DNA from: an uncultured Eubacteriales bacterium
GTDB lineage: Bacteria; Bacillota; Clostridia; Christensenellales; Aristaeellaceae
Length of the DNA: 39,503 nucleotides
NCBI GenBank assembly: GCA_900320085.1
Contig: ONRC01000017.1
Coordinates: forward strand, 1-39,503
Reading direction: 5' to 3'
Shown: positions 33,155 through 39,503 of the stretch, piece by piece
How positions within the stretch are numbered: the first letter of the stretch is position 1
Layout of the letters: each line of letters starts with the position of its first letter
The notes under the pieces: model-generated
Database searches by the model: none
Told to the model about the DNA's origin: nothing
Seen by the model: the letters and a program-made list of their open reading frames with translations, nothing else
Program-made: the position numbers and the translations under genes

Positions 33155-33371
33155 CTGTCAGCACAAGCTGTTCAGAGGGCTTGCACAAGCAGGCCGGTTC
33201 GTATAGAGGGCTCCAGAACCATTCCGGTATCGCAAAGATGCCGAAGGCTATCCAAAGATGGTTTCCGGCGTCCTTTTTTTCTATCATGCCCAGCGCAGCG
33301 TGCACCCATCCTGTGCTGACAGAAGAAGCCGCGGGCACGCTGCCCTGTATTGCTTTTAAGGAGGAAGGACC
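33155..33371 (+). promoter_or_regulatory. Structured leader with internal terminator before the LarC operon
   Basis: The leader starts with CTGTCAGCACA (33155-33165), which is perfectly complementary to TGTGCTGACAG at 33312-33322. Between them lie a GGTTC/GAACC stem and a strong intrinsic terminator (33237-33252/33257-33272, then T-run to 33280). A second hairpin GCAGCGTGC/GCACGCTGC (33295-33303/33335-33343) carries the downstream complement in its loop. Alternative pairings and a terminator ahead of the genes are the layout of an attenuator or riboswitch. I could not match it to a known class. Confidence 0.6.
33237..33280 (+). terminator. Intrinsic terminator inside the LarC-operon leader
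   Basis: A 16-bp stem with one mismatch and a few G-T pairs (33237-33252 with 33257-33272), loop CAAA, then C and seven T. It stands about 90 nt before the first start codon, so read-through must be controlled or partial. Confidence 0.8.
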
Positions 33372-33785
33372 ATGAACATCCTCATCATCGACGGCCAGGG
33401 CGGGCGGCTGGGCCGGAAGCTGCTGGAAAGCATCCGCAAAATCTGCCCGGAAGCCAACATTACAGCAGTGGGCACCAACAGCATAGCGACGCAAAACATG
33501 CTGAACGCCGGCTGTGCCGATCAGCTGGCTACCGGCGAGAACGCCGTGATCGTGGCCTGCCGCACCGCGCAGATCATCGTGGGTCCCTTCGGCATCGCCA
33601 CCGCCGATGCCATGATGGGTGAAATATCCCCCGCCATGGCCAATGCCGTGGCGTCCAGCCCGGCCTATCGGGTGCTGATCCCCATGAACCTGTGCAATAC
33701 CTATGTGGCGGGCGTCACCAAGGGCTCCGCCGCGATTCTGGAAGACGCTATGGCCCATATCCGGCAGCTGGCGGAAAAGGAATAA
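33372..33785 (+). CDS. DUF3842-family protein
   Basis: 137 residues, cytoplasmic. It opens with a nucleotide-binding-like glycine stretch (ILIIDGQGGRLG), followed by alternating strands and helices, and resembles the DUF3842 family known from Firmicutes, as I recall it. No catalytic residues are known to me. ATG 33372 has AAGGAGGAAGG just upstream. The ECF S gene starts 2 nt after its stop, so the two are coupled; with LarC they form a three-gene unit. Confidence 0.8.
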   Translation: MNILIIDGQGGRLGRKLLESIRKICPEANITAVGTNSIATQNMLNAGCADQLATGENAVIVACRTAQIIVGPFGIATADAMMGEISPAMANAVASSPAYRVLIPMNLCNTYVAGVTKGSAAILEDAMAHIRQLAEKE

Positions 33786-33787
33786 AC

Positions 33788-34339
33788 ATGAGCCAAAAAA
33801 AGATGACCTCCCTGCAAATCCGCCGCCTGACCTACGCGGCGCTGTATCTGGCCATTGCCATGGTGCTGCCCTTCATCACCGGCCAGATTCCCGAAATCGG
33901 CTCGGCCCTGTGCCCCATGCACATTCCGGCGCTGCTGTGCGGCTTCATGTGCGGCTGGCCCTGGGGCCTGGCGGTGGGGTTTATTGCGCCGCTTTTGCGC
34001 TCCGTGGTGTTTGGGATGCCCGCCATGTTTCCCGGCGCCGTGGCCATGGCTTTTGAACTGGCTGTTTATGGCGGCATGGCAGGCTTTTTGTATCAAAAGC
34101 TGCCCCACAAAAAGGGCGTCACCTATGCCGTGCTGCTGATCTCCATGATCGCGGGCCGGATCGTATGGGGCGCTGTGCGGGTGATTCTGGCGGGCCTGAG
34201 CGGCAGCACATTCACCTGGGCGCTGTTCCTGGCGGGTGCCGTCACCAACGCCATTCCCGGTATTATTTTGCAGCTGGTGCTGATTCCCATCCTGGTCATC
34301 GCCATGGAGCGGGCGGGACTGTCCCTGAACCGAAACTGA
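33788..34339 (+). CDS. ECF transporter substrate-specific (S) component
   Basis: 183 residues, five to six membrane helices, like the small S components that pair with the shared EcfA/A'/T energy module. The N-terminus MTSLQIRRLTYAALYLAIAMVLP matches the typical first helix of the family. It is coupled to DUF3842 and lies 16 nt before LarC. The substrate is not known. The neighbour LarC suggests a precursor of the nickel-pincer cofactor, such as a nicotinate compound, but that is inference. Confidence 0.85.
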   Translation: MSQKKMTSLQIRRLTYAALYLAIAMVLPFITGQIPEIGSALCPMHIPALLCGFMCGWPWGLAVGFIAPLLRSVVFGMPAMFPGAVAMAFELAVYGGMAGFLYQKLPHKKGVTYAVLLISMIAGRIVWGAVRVILAGLSGSTFTWALFLAGAVTNAIPGIILQLVLIPILVIAMERAGLSLNRN

Positions 34340-34355
34340 ACGGAGGAACAAGCGC

Positions 34356-35606
34356 ATGAAAACCCTGTATCTGGAGTGCGGTATGGGCGCGGCGGGCGAT
34401 ATGCTGACGGCGGCGCTGCTGGAACTGATCCCCGACAAACAGGCTTTTATCGACAAAATGAACGCTTTGGGCCTGCCCGGCGTTCAGGTGGAGGCAGAGA
34501 CAGCCGTCAAATGCGGCATCACCGGCACCCACATGAAGGTAACGGTGCACGGCGAGGAAGAAGAATCCGAGGACGTGCATGAACACCACCATCATGACCA
34601 TGATCATGAGCACGAACACGACCACCACCACGAGCATGAGCATGAGGACGGCCATGATCACGGACATCATCATCACCACCACGCTTCTGTGGCGGACATC
34701 GAAGGGATCATCGACGGGCTGGATGTGTCCGATAAAGTGAAGGCCGACGCCAAGGCCGTGTATGCGCTGATTGCCGAAGCCGAAAGCCAGGTACACGGGC
34801 ATCCCGTCAGCGAAATCCATTTCCACGAGGTAGGCACGATGGACGCGGTGGCGGACGTTGTGGGCGTTTGTATCCTGATGGAACAGATCGGCGCGGAAAG
34901 GATCGTCGCCTCTCCGGTTCATGTGGGCAGCGGCCACGTGCATTGTATGCACGGCATTCTGCCGGTGCCCGCGCCTGCTACGGCGCTGATCCTAACCGGC
35001 ATCCCCACCTATGGCGGGCAGGTGCAGGGCGAGCTGTGCACCCCCACCGGCGCGGCGCTGCTGAAGCACTTCGCTTCCAGCTTCGGGGATCGGCCCGTGA
35101 TGACGACGGAAGCCATCGGCTACGGGATGGGCAAGAAGGACTTTGAACGGGCCAACTGCCTGCGGGCCTTCCTGGGTGAAAGCGAAGGCGTGCGGGAACA
35201 GATTGCCAAGCTGGAATGCAACCTGGACGACATGACCGGCGAGGACATCGGCTTTGCCATGGAACAGCTGTTCAGGGCGGGAGCCAGGGACGTTTACACC
35301 CAGCCCATCGGCATGAAGAAATCCCGCCCCGGCGTCCTGCTCAGCGTGGTTTGCCTGCCTGAAGACGCAGACCGGCTGGCTGCCGTGATGATGAAGCATA
35401 CCTCCACCCTGGGCATCCGCCGTCAGGATATGAGCCGCTATGTGCTGGAGCGCTCCATCGAAACAGTGGAAGCGCCTTACGGCCCGGTGCGGGTGAAAAC
35501 CGCTTCCGGCATGGGCGTTCAGCGCCGCAAAGCGGAGTATGACGACCTGGTTTCACTGGCGGAAAAGCTGAATATGCCGCTGGAAAGCATACGAAAGTCT
35601 CTCTGA
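34356..35606 (+). CDS. larC: Nickel-pincer cofactor nickel insertase LarC
   Basis: 416 residues. LarC inserts nickel into the pyridinium dithiodicarboxylate nucleotide to complete the cofactor of LarA-type racemases. The N-terminal LarC1 part (YLECGMGAAGDM) carries a histidine-rich stretch at 75-109 with 22 His, likely nickel binding. The LarC2 part includes CNLDDMTGEDIGFAME and GMKKSRPG. In Lactobacillus plantarum the two halves are joined by a programmed frameshift; here they are one open frame. Start ATG 34356 has GGAGGA upstream. LarA, LarB and LarE are not in the window. Confidence 0.95.
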   Translation: MKTLYLECGMGAAGDMLTAALLELIPDKQAFIDKMNALGLPGVQVEAETAVKCGITGTHMKVTVHGEEEESEDVHEHHHHDHDHEHEHDHHHEHEHEDGHDHGHHHHHHASVADIEGIIDGLDVSDKVKADAKAVYALIAEAESQVHGHPVSEIHFHEVGTMDAVADVVGVCILMEQIGAERIVASPVHVGSGHVHCMHGILPVPAPATALILTGIPTYGGQVQGELCTPTGAALLKHFASSFGDRPVMTTEAIGYGMGKKDFERANCLRAFLGESEGVREQIAKLECNLDDMTGEDIGFAMEQLFRAGARDVYTQPIGMKKSRPGVLLSVVCLPEDADRLAAVMMKHTSTLGIRRQDMSRYVLERSIETVEAPYGPVRVKTASGMGVQRRKAEYDDLVSLAEKLNMPLESIRKSL

Positions 35607-35632
35607 TCCGGCGTTCATGCCCGGATTATACG

Positions 35633-35663
35633 ATGCCCCTGTCAACAGACAGGGGCATATTTG
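35633..35663. terminator. Terminator-like hairpin between convergent genes
   Basis: 11-bp stem ATGCCCCTGTC (35633-35643) / GACAGGGGCAT (35648-35658) with loop AACA. The T-tract is poor on both sides, so efficiency is uncertain. Confidence 0.65.
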
Positions 35664-35679
35664 TGCTGTGCCGGCGGTA

Positions 35680-36990
35680 TCAGATCATTTCCGCGTATTT
35701 TTCCGCGGCGCGTCGGAAGGGCGGAAGGGCGGCTTCCAGATCATTCCGAAGAGTATAAAGATCGGCGTTTTTTAGTTTTCCGTCCCGCACGCGGATGACG
35801 CCGCCGGTCATGACCAGACTGATGTCCGCGGCGCAGGTCCCATACACCAGGGCGGAATACGGATTGTACAGGGGATACAAGGCGGGCCGGTCTACGGAAA
35901 CCAAAATCAAATCCGCTTTGAAGCCGGGGCAAAGCGCCCCCGCGTCCTTCATGCCCAGGGCTTCCGCCCCGCCCCTTGTGGCGGCCCGCACGATTTCACG
36001 GGCGGGGAACAAGCTGCGGTCATGGTACGCCGTTTTCTGGCTGACGGCCAGCAGCCGCATTTGGTCAAACAGGCTCAGGGTGTTGCCGCTGGAAGGGCCG
36101 TCGGTGCCCAGACCAAAGGCAATGCCCGCCCGGGCAATATCCCGGATGGGGGCCACGCCCTTGCCCGCCTTGGTGTTGCTGCCCAGGCAGGCGGCGATCC
36201 GCGCGCCTTTCGCAGCCATCAGGGCAATGTCATCCTGGTTCAGATGAATGCAGTGCACGGCCAGCAGACGGGGGCCGCATAAGCCCAGGCTGTCCAGATA
36301 AGTGATGGGCGTTTGGCCCTGAGCAGCGAAGTGGCGCATTTCATCGTCCATTTCGCAGGCGTGCAGCGTCAGCAGCGTATCGTATTTTTCCGCCAGTGCC
36401 TGGCATTTTCGCAGGATGTCCGGGGATACCGTGGTGGTGCCGTGGGGCGCGAGGATGGGGCGCACCCATTCGCTGCCCGCCCATTCTTCCAAAAGCGCTT
36501 CGGAACGGGCAAGGGCCTTCTCCGGCGTGTCGCTGCCCGGCGCTTTCTGGCAGATCACCGTTTCCCCCGGGAAGGAGCGCAGACCCATTTCCAGGAACGC
36601 CCGGATGACTTCTTCCTCATAATAGTACATGTCCGCCACGGTGGTGACGCCGGACAGCAGCATTTCCGCCGCGGCGTATTTCGCGCCGAGGTAGGACAGC
36701 TCCTTCGTCCAGGCTTCCTGCTCCAAGGGAAATAAAAAGCGCCGCAGCCGGTCGGGGCAGTCGTCCCCCATGGTGCGGAAGGGCACCATGCTGGCGTGGC
36801 AGTGGGTGTTCACAAAGCCGGGCAGCAGCAGCCCTCCCCGGCAGTCGATCACCTCGTCCGCGCCTTCCGGCAGAGGGCCGCTTCCCAGGGCGGCAATGCG
36901 GCCGTTTTCCGTCAGCAGCCAGCCTTTTGGCAGGTCGGTGTACGCGTCGTCCATGGTCAGCAGCCAAGCGTTTTTCAGCAGCGTTTTCAT
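35680..36990 (-). CDS. Amidohydrolase, MtaD/SsnA-like deaminase family
   Basis: 436 residues, metal-dependent amidohydrolase of the TRZ/ATZ and S-adenosylhomocysteine/5'-methylthioadenosine deaminase group. Metal motifs: NTHCHASM (HxH), LAPHGTTTV, AVHCIHLNQDD and GLGTDGPSSGN with the conserved aspartate. Its start overlaps the stop of the M20 peptidase gene upstream (36987-36990), so the two are coupled. Likely reaction is deamination of an adenosine-derived or aminohydrolysed base compound; the exact substrate is not readable. Confidence 0.85.
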   Translation of the reverse strand: MKTLLKNAWLLTMDDAYTDLPKGWLLTENGRIAALGSGPLPEGADEVIDCRGGLLLPGFVNTHCHASMVPFRTMGDDCPDRLRRFLFPLEQEAWTKELSYLGAKYAAAEMLLSGVTTVADMYYYEEEVIRAFLEMGLRSFPGETVICQKAPGSDTPEKALARSEALLEEWAGSEWVRPILAPHGTTTVSPDILRKCQALAEKYDTLLTLHACEMDDEMRHFAAQGQTPITYLDSLGLCGPRLLAVHCIHLNQDDIALMAAKGARIAACLGSNTKAGKGVAPIRDIARAGIAFGLGTDGPSSGNTLSLFDQMRLLAVSQKTAYHDRSLFPAREIVRAATRGGAEALGMKDAGALCPGFKADLILVSVDRPALYPLYNPYSALVYGTCAADISLVMTGGVIRVRDGKLKNADLYTLRNDLEAALPPFRRAAEKYAEMI

Positions 36991-38321
36991 GGGTTTTCTC
37001 CCTTCATCAGATCCAGCACAACGGCGCAGAACACCCTGATGCTCTTGCCGATCACGCTTTCATCCATGTCGAAGGACACGGTATGCTGGGCCCCCGCCAT
37101 GGGCGTCATGACGCGCATATACGTGGCCTGCCCGCCGTGGGCCTGCACCCGGTTCATGAAGATGGAAATATCCTCGCTGCCCCAGTTGCGGGCGTTCTGC
37201 TGGGAGGAAAGGGTCAGTTCCGGCAGATACTCTGCGACAGCTTTTCCGATGCGGGCGATCAGCTCCGGGTCACTGTGCTGGCCTTCCGCCTGGCCTGCCA
37301 GCGTGATTTCACAGACGCAGCCCTGCATGGCCGCCGCGCCCTGGCAGATAGCGCGGGCCTGCCGCTCCATATATTCGTTGATTTCGGTGGTTTCGCCCCG
37401 CACCTCCACCTGCATGAACGCCCGGTCCGGCACCACGTTGCGCCCACTGCCCGCGTGCAGCGTGCCCACGTTCACCCGGCTCTGGCCCCCGGAATGGCGG
37501 GGAATGGCATGCAGCGCCAGCACGGCGGAGGCCGCCGCCAGCAGCGCGTTTTTCCCCTGCTCGGGATACCCGCCCGCGTGGGCCGCTTCGCCGATAAAGG
37601 TCACGTCCAGCTTGGAGGTCGCCAGCGAACCCCAGGTACCCGCCGTCACGTCGCCGTCGTCCAGGGACTCCGTGGGGGCCACATGGGAACCGATGAAGTA
37701 ATCCACGTCGTCCACGTGGCCCGCGGCGGTGACGGCCCGCGCGCCCCGGGCCCCTTCCTCCGCCGGTTGGAAAATCAGCTTCACCGTGCCGTGCAGGTGT
37801 TCTTTGATTGCCATGATGACTTCCGCCACCCCCAGCCCGATCGCCACGTGGGCGTCATGGCCGCAGGCGTGCATCATGCCGGGATTGCGGCTGGCAAAGC
37901 CTTCCCGGGCGGGGCGGTGGCCGGGGTCGGTGCGTTCCGTCATGGGCAGGGCGTCAATATCAAACCGCAGGGCCACCACCGGGCCTGGGCCGCAGTTCAG
38001 GATACCGATGACGCCCGTCAGGCCCTGCCGCATCTCAGGGGTTAAATATGCCAGCGGCGTCCCCGCCTGCCGCTCCACCGCCTTGGCGTGGGCCGACAGC
38101 GTTTCTTCGTCGGGCACCCCCATGCGGGCCTCCGGCGATACAGCTTTGCTGCCGGTCAGCACGGTATACCCCAGGGAAGACAGGCGTTCATGAATGATGG
38201 CGCTGGTGCGCATTTCCAGCCAGCTCGTTTCAGGGTATTGGTGCACGGTCCGCCTGAGCGCAATCAGCCGGGGCTCCATATCCTCAATCAGCGCGTTCAT
38301 CCGCCGGATGGTTTCCCGCAT
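36987..38321 (-). CDS. M20-family amidohydrolase (AbgA/HipO-like)
   Basis: 444 residues, cytoplasmic zinc amidohydrolase that removes acyl groups from amino acids or related compounds. Metal-site motifs HACGHDAH and PAEEGARGA are present, with a dimerisation insert in the middle. It is longer than usual N-acyl-amino-acid hydrolases because of an N-terminal extra of about 40 residues (about 60-105), as in aminobenzoyl-glutamate hydrolase relatives. ATG 38321 has GGAGGGAG 6 nt upstream. It is coupled to the deaminase gene that follows. Confidence 0.88.
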   Translation of the reverse strand: MRETIRRMNALIEDMEPRLIALRRTVHQYPETSWLEMRTSAIIHERLSSLGYTVLTGSKAVSPEARMGVPDEETLSAHAKAVERQAGTPLAYLTPEMRQGLTGVIGILNCGPGPVVALRFDIDALPMTERTDPGHRPAREGFASRNPGMMHACGHDAHVAIGLGVAEVIMAIKEHLHGTVKLIFQPAEEGARGARAVTAAGHVDDVDYFIGSHVAPTESLDDGDVTAGTWGSLATSKLDVTFIGEAAHAGGYPEQGKNALLAAASAVLALHAIPRHSGGQSRVNVGTLHAGSGRNVVPDRAFMQVEVRGETTEINEYMERQARAICQGAAAMQGCVCEITLAGQAEGQHSDPELIARIGKAVAEYLPELTLSSQQNARNWGSEDISIFMNRVQAHGGQATYMRVMTPMAGAQHTVSFDMDESVIGKSIRVFCAVVLDLMKGENP

Positions 38322-38348
38322 TTTTTCTCCCTCCTTGCATTCGCGTTT

Positions 38349-38377
38349 ATCATATCATATTTGACACCGGGCGGCAA
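38349..38377 (-). promoter_or_regulatory. Promoter of the M20/deaminase pair
   Basis: On the minus strand: TTGCCG (38372-38377), 17-nt spacer, TATGAT (38349-38354). It overlaps the divergent promoter of the PfkB gene. Confidence 0.7.
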
Positions 38378-38389
38378 GTTTTGTATACT
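38361..38389 (+). promoter_or_regulatory. Sigma-A-type promoter of the PfkB-family kinase
   Basis: TTGACA (38361-38366), 17-nt spacer, TATACT (38384-38389). Confidence 0.85.
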
Positions 38390-38429
38390 GGGAGGGAAAC
38401 GAAAACTGAGGGTTGAAGAGGCGAAACAG

Positions 38430-39341
38430 ATGATGCAAAAGAGCGTGCTGGTGCTGGGTTCCACCTGCGTGGACGTGATCATCCGGCTGGAGCGCCTGCC
38501 GAAAACGGAAGAAAACCTGCGTCCTCTGGGCCAGCGGTTTGCCATGGGCGGCTGCGCTTATAATGTGGCCAACGTCCTGGGCCGGGCAGGGGCGGACGTG
38601 ACCTTCGTCACGCCCGTGGGCCTGCGGGGCGTGTATGGGCCGTATGTGCTGCCCATCCTGAACAAGCAGCCCTGGGTGAAGCCCGTGCTGCTGCCGGAAG
38701 CGGAAAACGGCTGCTGCTACTGTCTGGTGGAAGCCAGCGGGGAGAGGACCTTTCTCTCCGTGCACGGAACGGAATATTCTTTTATGTCGGACTGGATGGC
38801 CCCCTATCGGAATCGGCGCTTTGATTATGGCTATGTGTGCGGCCTGGAACTGGAGGAGCCCACCGGCGGCACGCTGGTGACCTGGCTGGAAAAGGAAGCC
38901 GTGGACACGGTGCTGTACGCCCCGGGGCCCCGGGGGCTGCGGGTGCCTGCCGAGCGAACGGAGCGCCTCCTGTCGCTGCATCCGATGCTGCATCTGAACG
39001 AAGCGGAAGCCCGGATGCTGAGCGGCTGCGACGGTCTGGAAACCGCCGCCCGCACCCTGGCCGGCCGCACGGGCAACAGCGTGGTGGTGACGCTGGGCCC
39101 GGACGGAGCGCTGGCGCTGGATGCGCAAGGACAGCTTTCCCACCTTCCCGCCTGTCCTGTTCCCCATGTGACAGACACCATCGGCGCGGGGGACGCCCAC
39201 GCAGGCGCGCTGCTGCTGGGGCTCAGCCGGGGCTTGTCCCTCCAAGACGCCTGCGCCTTGGCCAACCGGGTCGCCGCCCAGGCGGTCATGCAGACCGGGG
39301 CCACCCTGTCCGACGAAGCGCTGCGGCAGGCGCTCGCGTGA
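38430..39341 (+). CDS. PfkB-family sugar/nucleoside kinase
   Basis: 303 residues, ribokinase fold. PfkB signature 1 is GGCAYNVANVLGRAGADVTF; signature 2 is DTIGAGDAHAGALLLG with the catalytic aspartate. ATG 38430 has AAGAGG 8 nt upstream; the longer open frame to 38088 lies antisense to the M20 gene. The substrate could be a sugar, ribose-like compound or nucleoside. It is divergent from the M20/deaminase pair with overlapping promoters, so a shared control or pathway, for example nucleoside salvage, is possible but unproven. Confidence 0.9.
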   Translation: MMQKSVLVLGSTCVDVIIRLERLPKTEENLRPLGQRFAMGGCAYNVANVLGRAGADVTFVTPVGLRGVYGPYVLPILNKQPWVKPVLLPEAENGCCYCLVEASGERTFLSVHGTEYSFMSDWMAPYRNRRFDYGYVCGLELEEPTGGTLVTWLEKEAVDTVLYAPGPRGLRVPAERTERLLSLHPMLHLNEAEARMLSGCDGLETAARTLAGRTGNSVVVTLGPDGALALDAQGQLSHLPACPVPHVTDTIGAGDAHAGALLLGLSRGLSLQDACALANRVAAQAVMQTGATLSDEALRQALA

Positions 39342-39351
39342 TGTTCCAATG

Positions 39352-39388
39352 AAAAAAGCCTTTGCATCAATTCAGCAAAGGCTTTTTT
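39352..39388 (+). terminator. Intrinsic terminator after the PfkB gene
   Basis: 14-bp stem AAAAAAGCCTTTGC (39352-39365) / GCAAAGGCTTTTTT (39375-39388). The A/T ends make it usable on both strands. Confidence 0.9.
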
Positions 39389-39410
39389 CAATACGCTTCT
39401 CAAACTGTTA

Positions 39411-39503
39411 TGTAGTGCCCATTTGTCAAGAGGGAAAATGAGCAGACAATAAAAGAGCCAGGAGAGGTTCACGGCAATGACCAGTCTGTTATACGCGGAT
39501 TGG
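39411..39503 (+). other. Window edge, possible start of a mobile element
   Basis: From 39411 the sequence TGTAGTGCCCATTTGTCAAG begins like the terminal inverted repeat of some insertion sequences (TG start, then a short leader). An ATG at 39477 with GGAGAGG 9 nt upstream opens a frame (MTSLLYADW) cut off by the window end. Nine codons are too few to assign a family. Confidence 0.3.

Noticed and set aside
33155..33280. c-di-GMP-I (GEMM) riboswitch reading because of CGCAAAGATGCCGAAGGC
   Set aside because: Only a short resemblance; the receptor and partner helices of the class are not present in the right order.
1..39503. CRISPR arrays, tRNA or rRNA genes, and prophage modules
   Set aside because: No regularly spaced direct repeats, no cloverleaf with conserved tRNA boxes, no rRNA signature and no phage genes were seen on reading through.

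Overview
The window looks like chromosomal DNA from a GC-rich, Gram-positive, anaerobic member of the Clostridia, probably an uncultured gut-type lineage. This is an inference from several traits. There is no outer-membrane machinery. Promoters are consensus sigma-A type with 17-nt spacers. Ribosome-binding sites of the AGGAGG type are strong, and TTG and GTG starts are used. Exported proteins carry type I signal peptides, often ending in A|EE. A DRTGG / histidine-kinase-like ATPase / hydrogenase-like module is present, as are LuxS, DUF3842 and MutS2-type proteins. No rRNA, tRNA or CRISPR array was seen.

Layout. 1-357: hairpin-rich repeat DNA. 358-2144: a FecCD-type permease and its ATPase, closed by a terminator. 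2194-4388: a strong promoter and a three-gene redox-sensing-like module (DRTGG protein, HATPase, H-cluster protein with altered active-site residues). 4389-4768: a nested palindromic repeat. 4769-6343: a secreted GH13 amylase. 6456-9371 (-): a domain-swapped, membrane-anchored GH3 enzyme with its own promoter and palindrome. 9613-10620 (-): a LacI-family regulator, divergent from a roughly 15-kb block (10863-25755) with ten genes on the + strand.

The central block is the most interesting part. Two GH43 arabinan-type enzymes are followed by a 956-residue solute-binding protein with an unusual N-terminus, two permeases, a secreted NHL-propeller/Yip1 membrane fusion, a secreted DUF5696 protein, two more permeases, a run of seven RNA hairpins, and a second, conventional solute-binding protein ending at a strong terminator. 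LacI-type operators sit in both divergent promoter regions. Neither importer has its own ATPase here, so a shared MsmX/MsiK-type ATPase is expected elsewhere. The likely job is uptake and breakdown of an arabinose-containing polysaccharide. The roles of the NHL/Yip1 and DUF5696 proteins are unknown.

26042-39503: mostly housekeeping and small-molecule genes. These are two translationally coupled NrnA-like DHH phosphoesterases (-); an EamA exporter and LuxS (+); a MutS2-like ATPase lacking the Smr nuclease domain, with a structured leader (-); glutaredoxin, a small protein and a Nudix hydrolase (-); a DUF3842 - ECF S component - LarC operon (+) behind a structured leader with an internal terminator; an amidohydrolase pair (-) divergent from a PfkB sugar kinase (+). 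The right edge may enter a mobile element.
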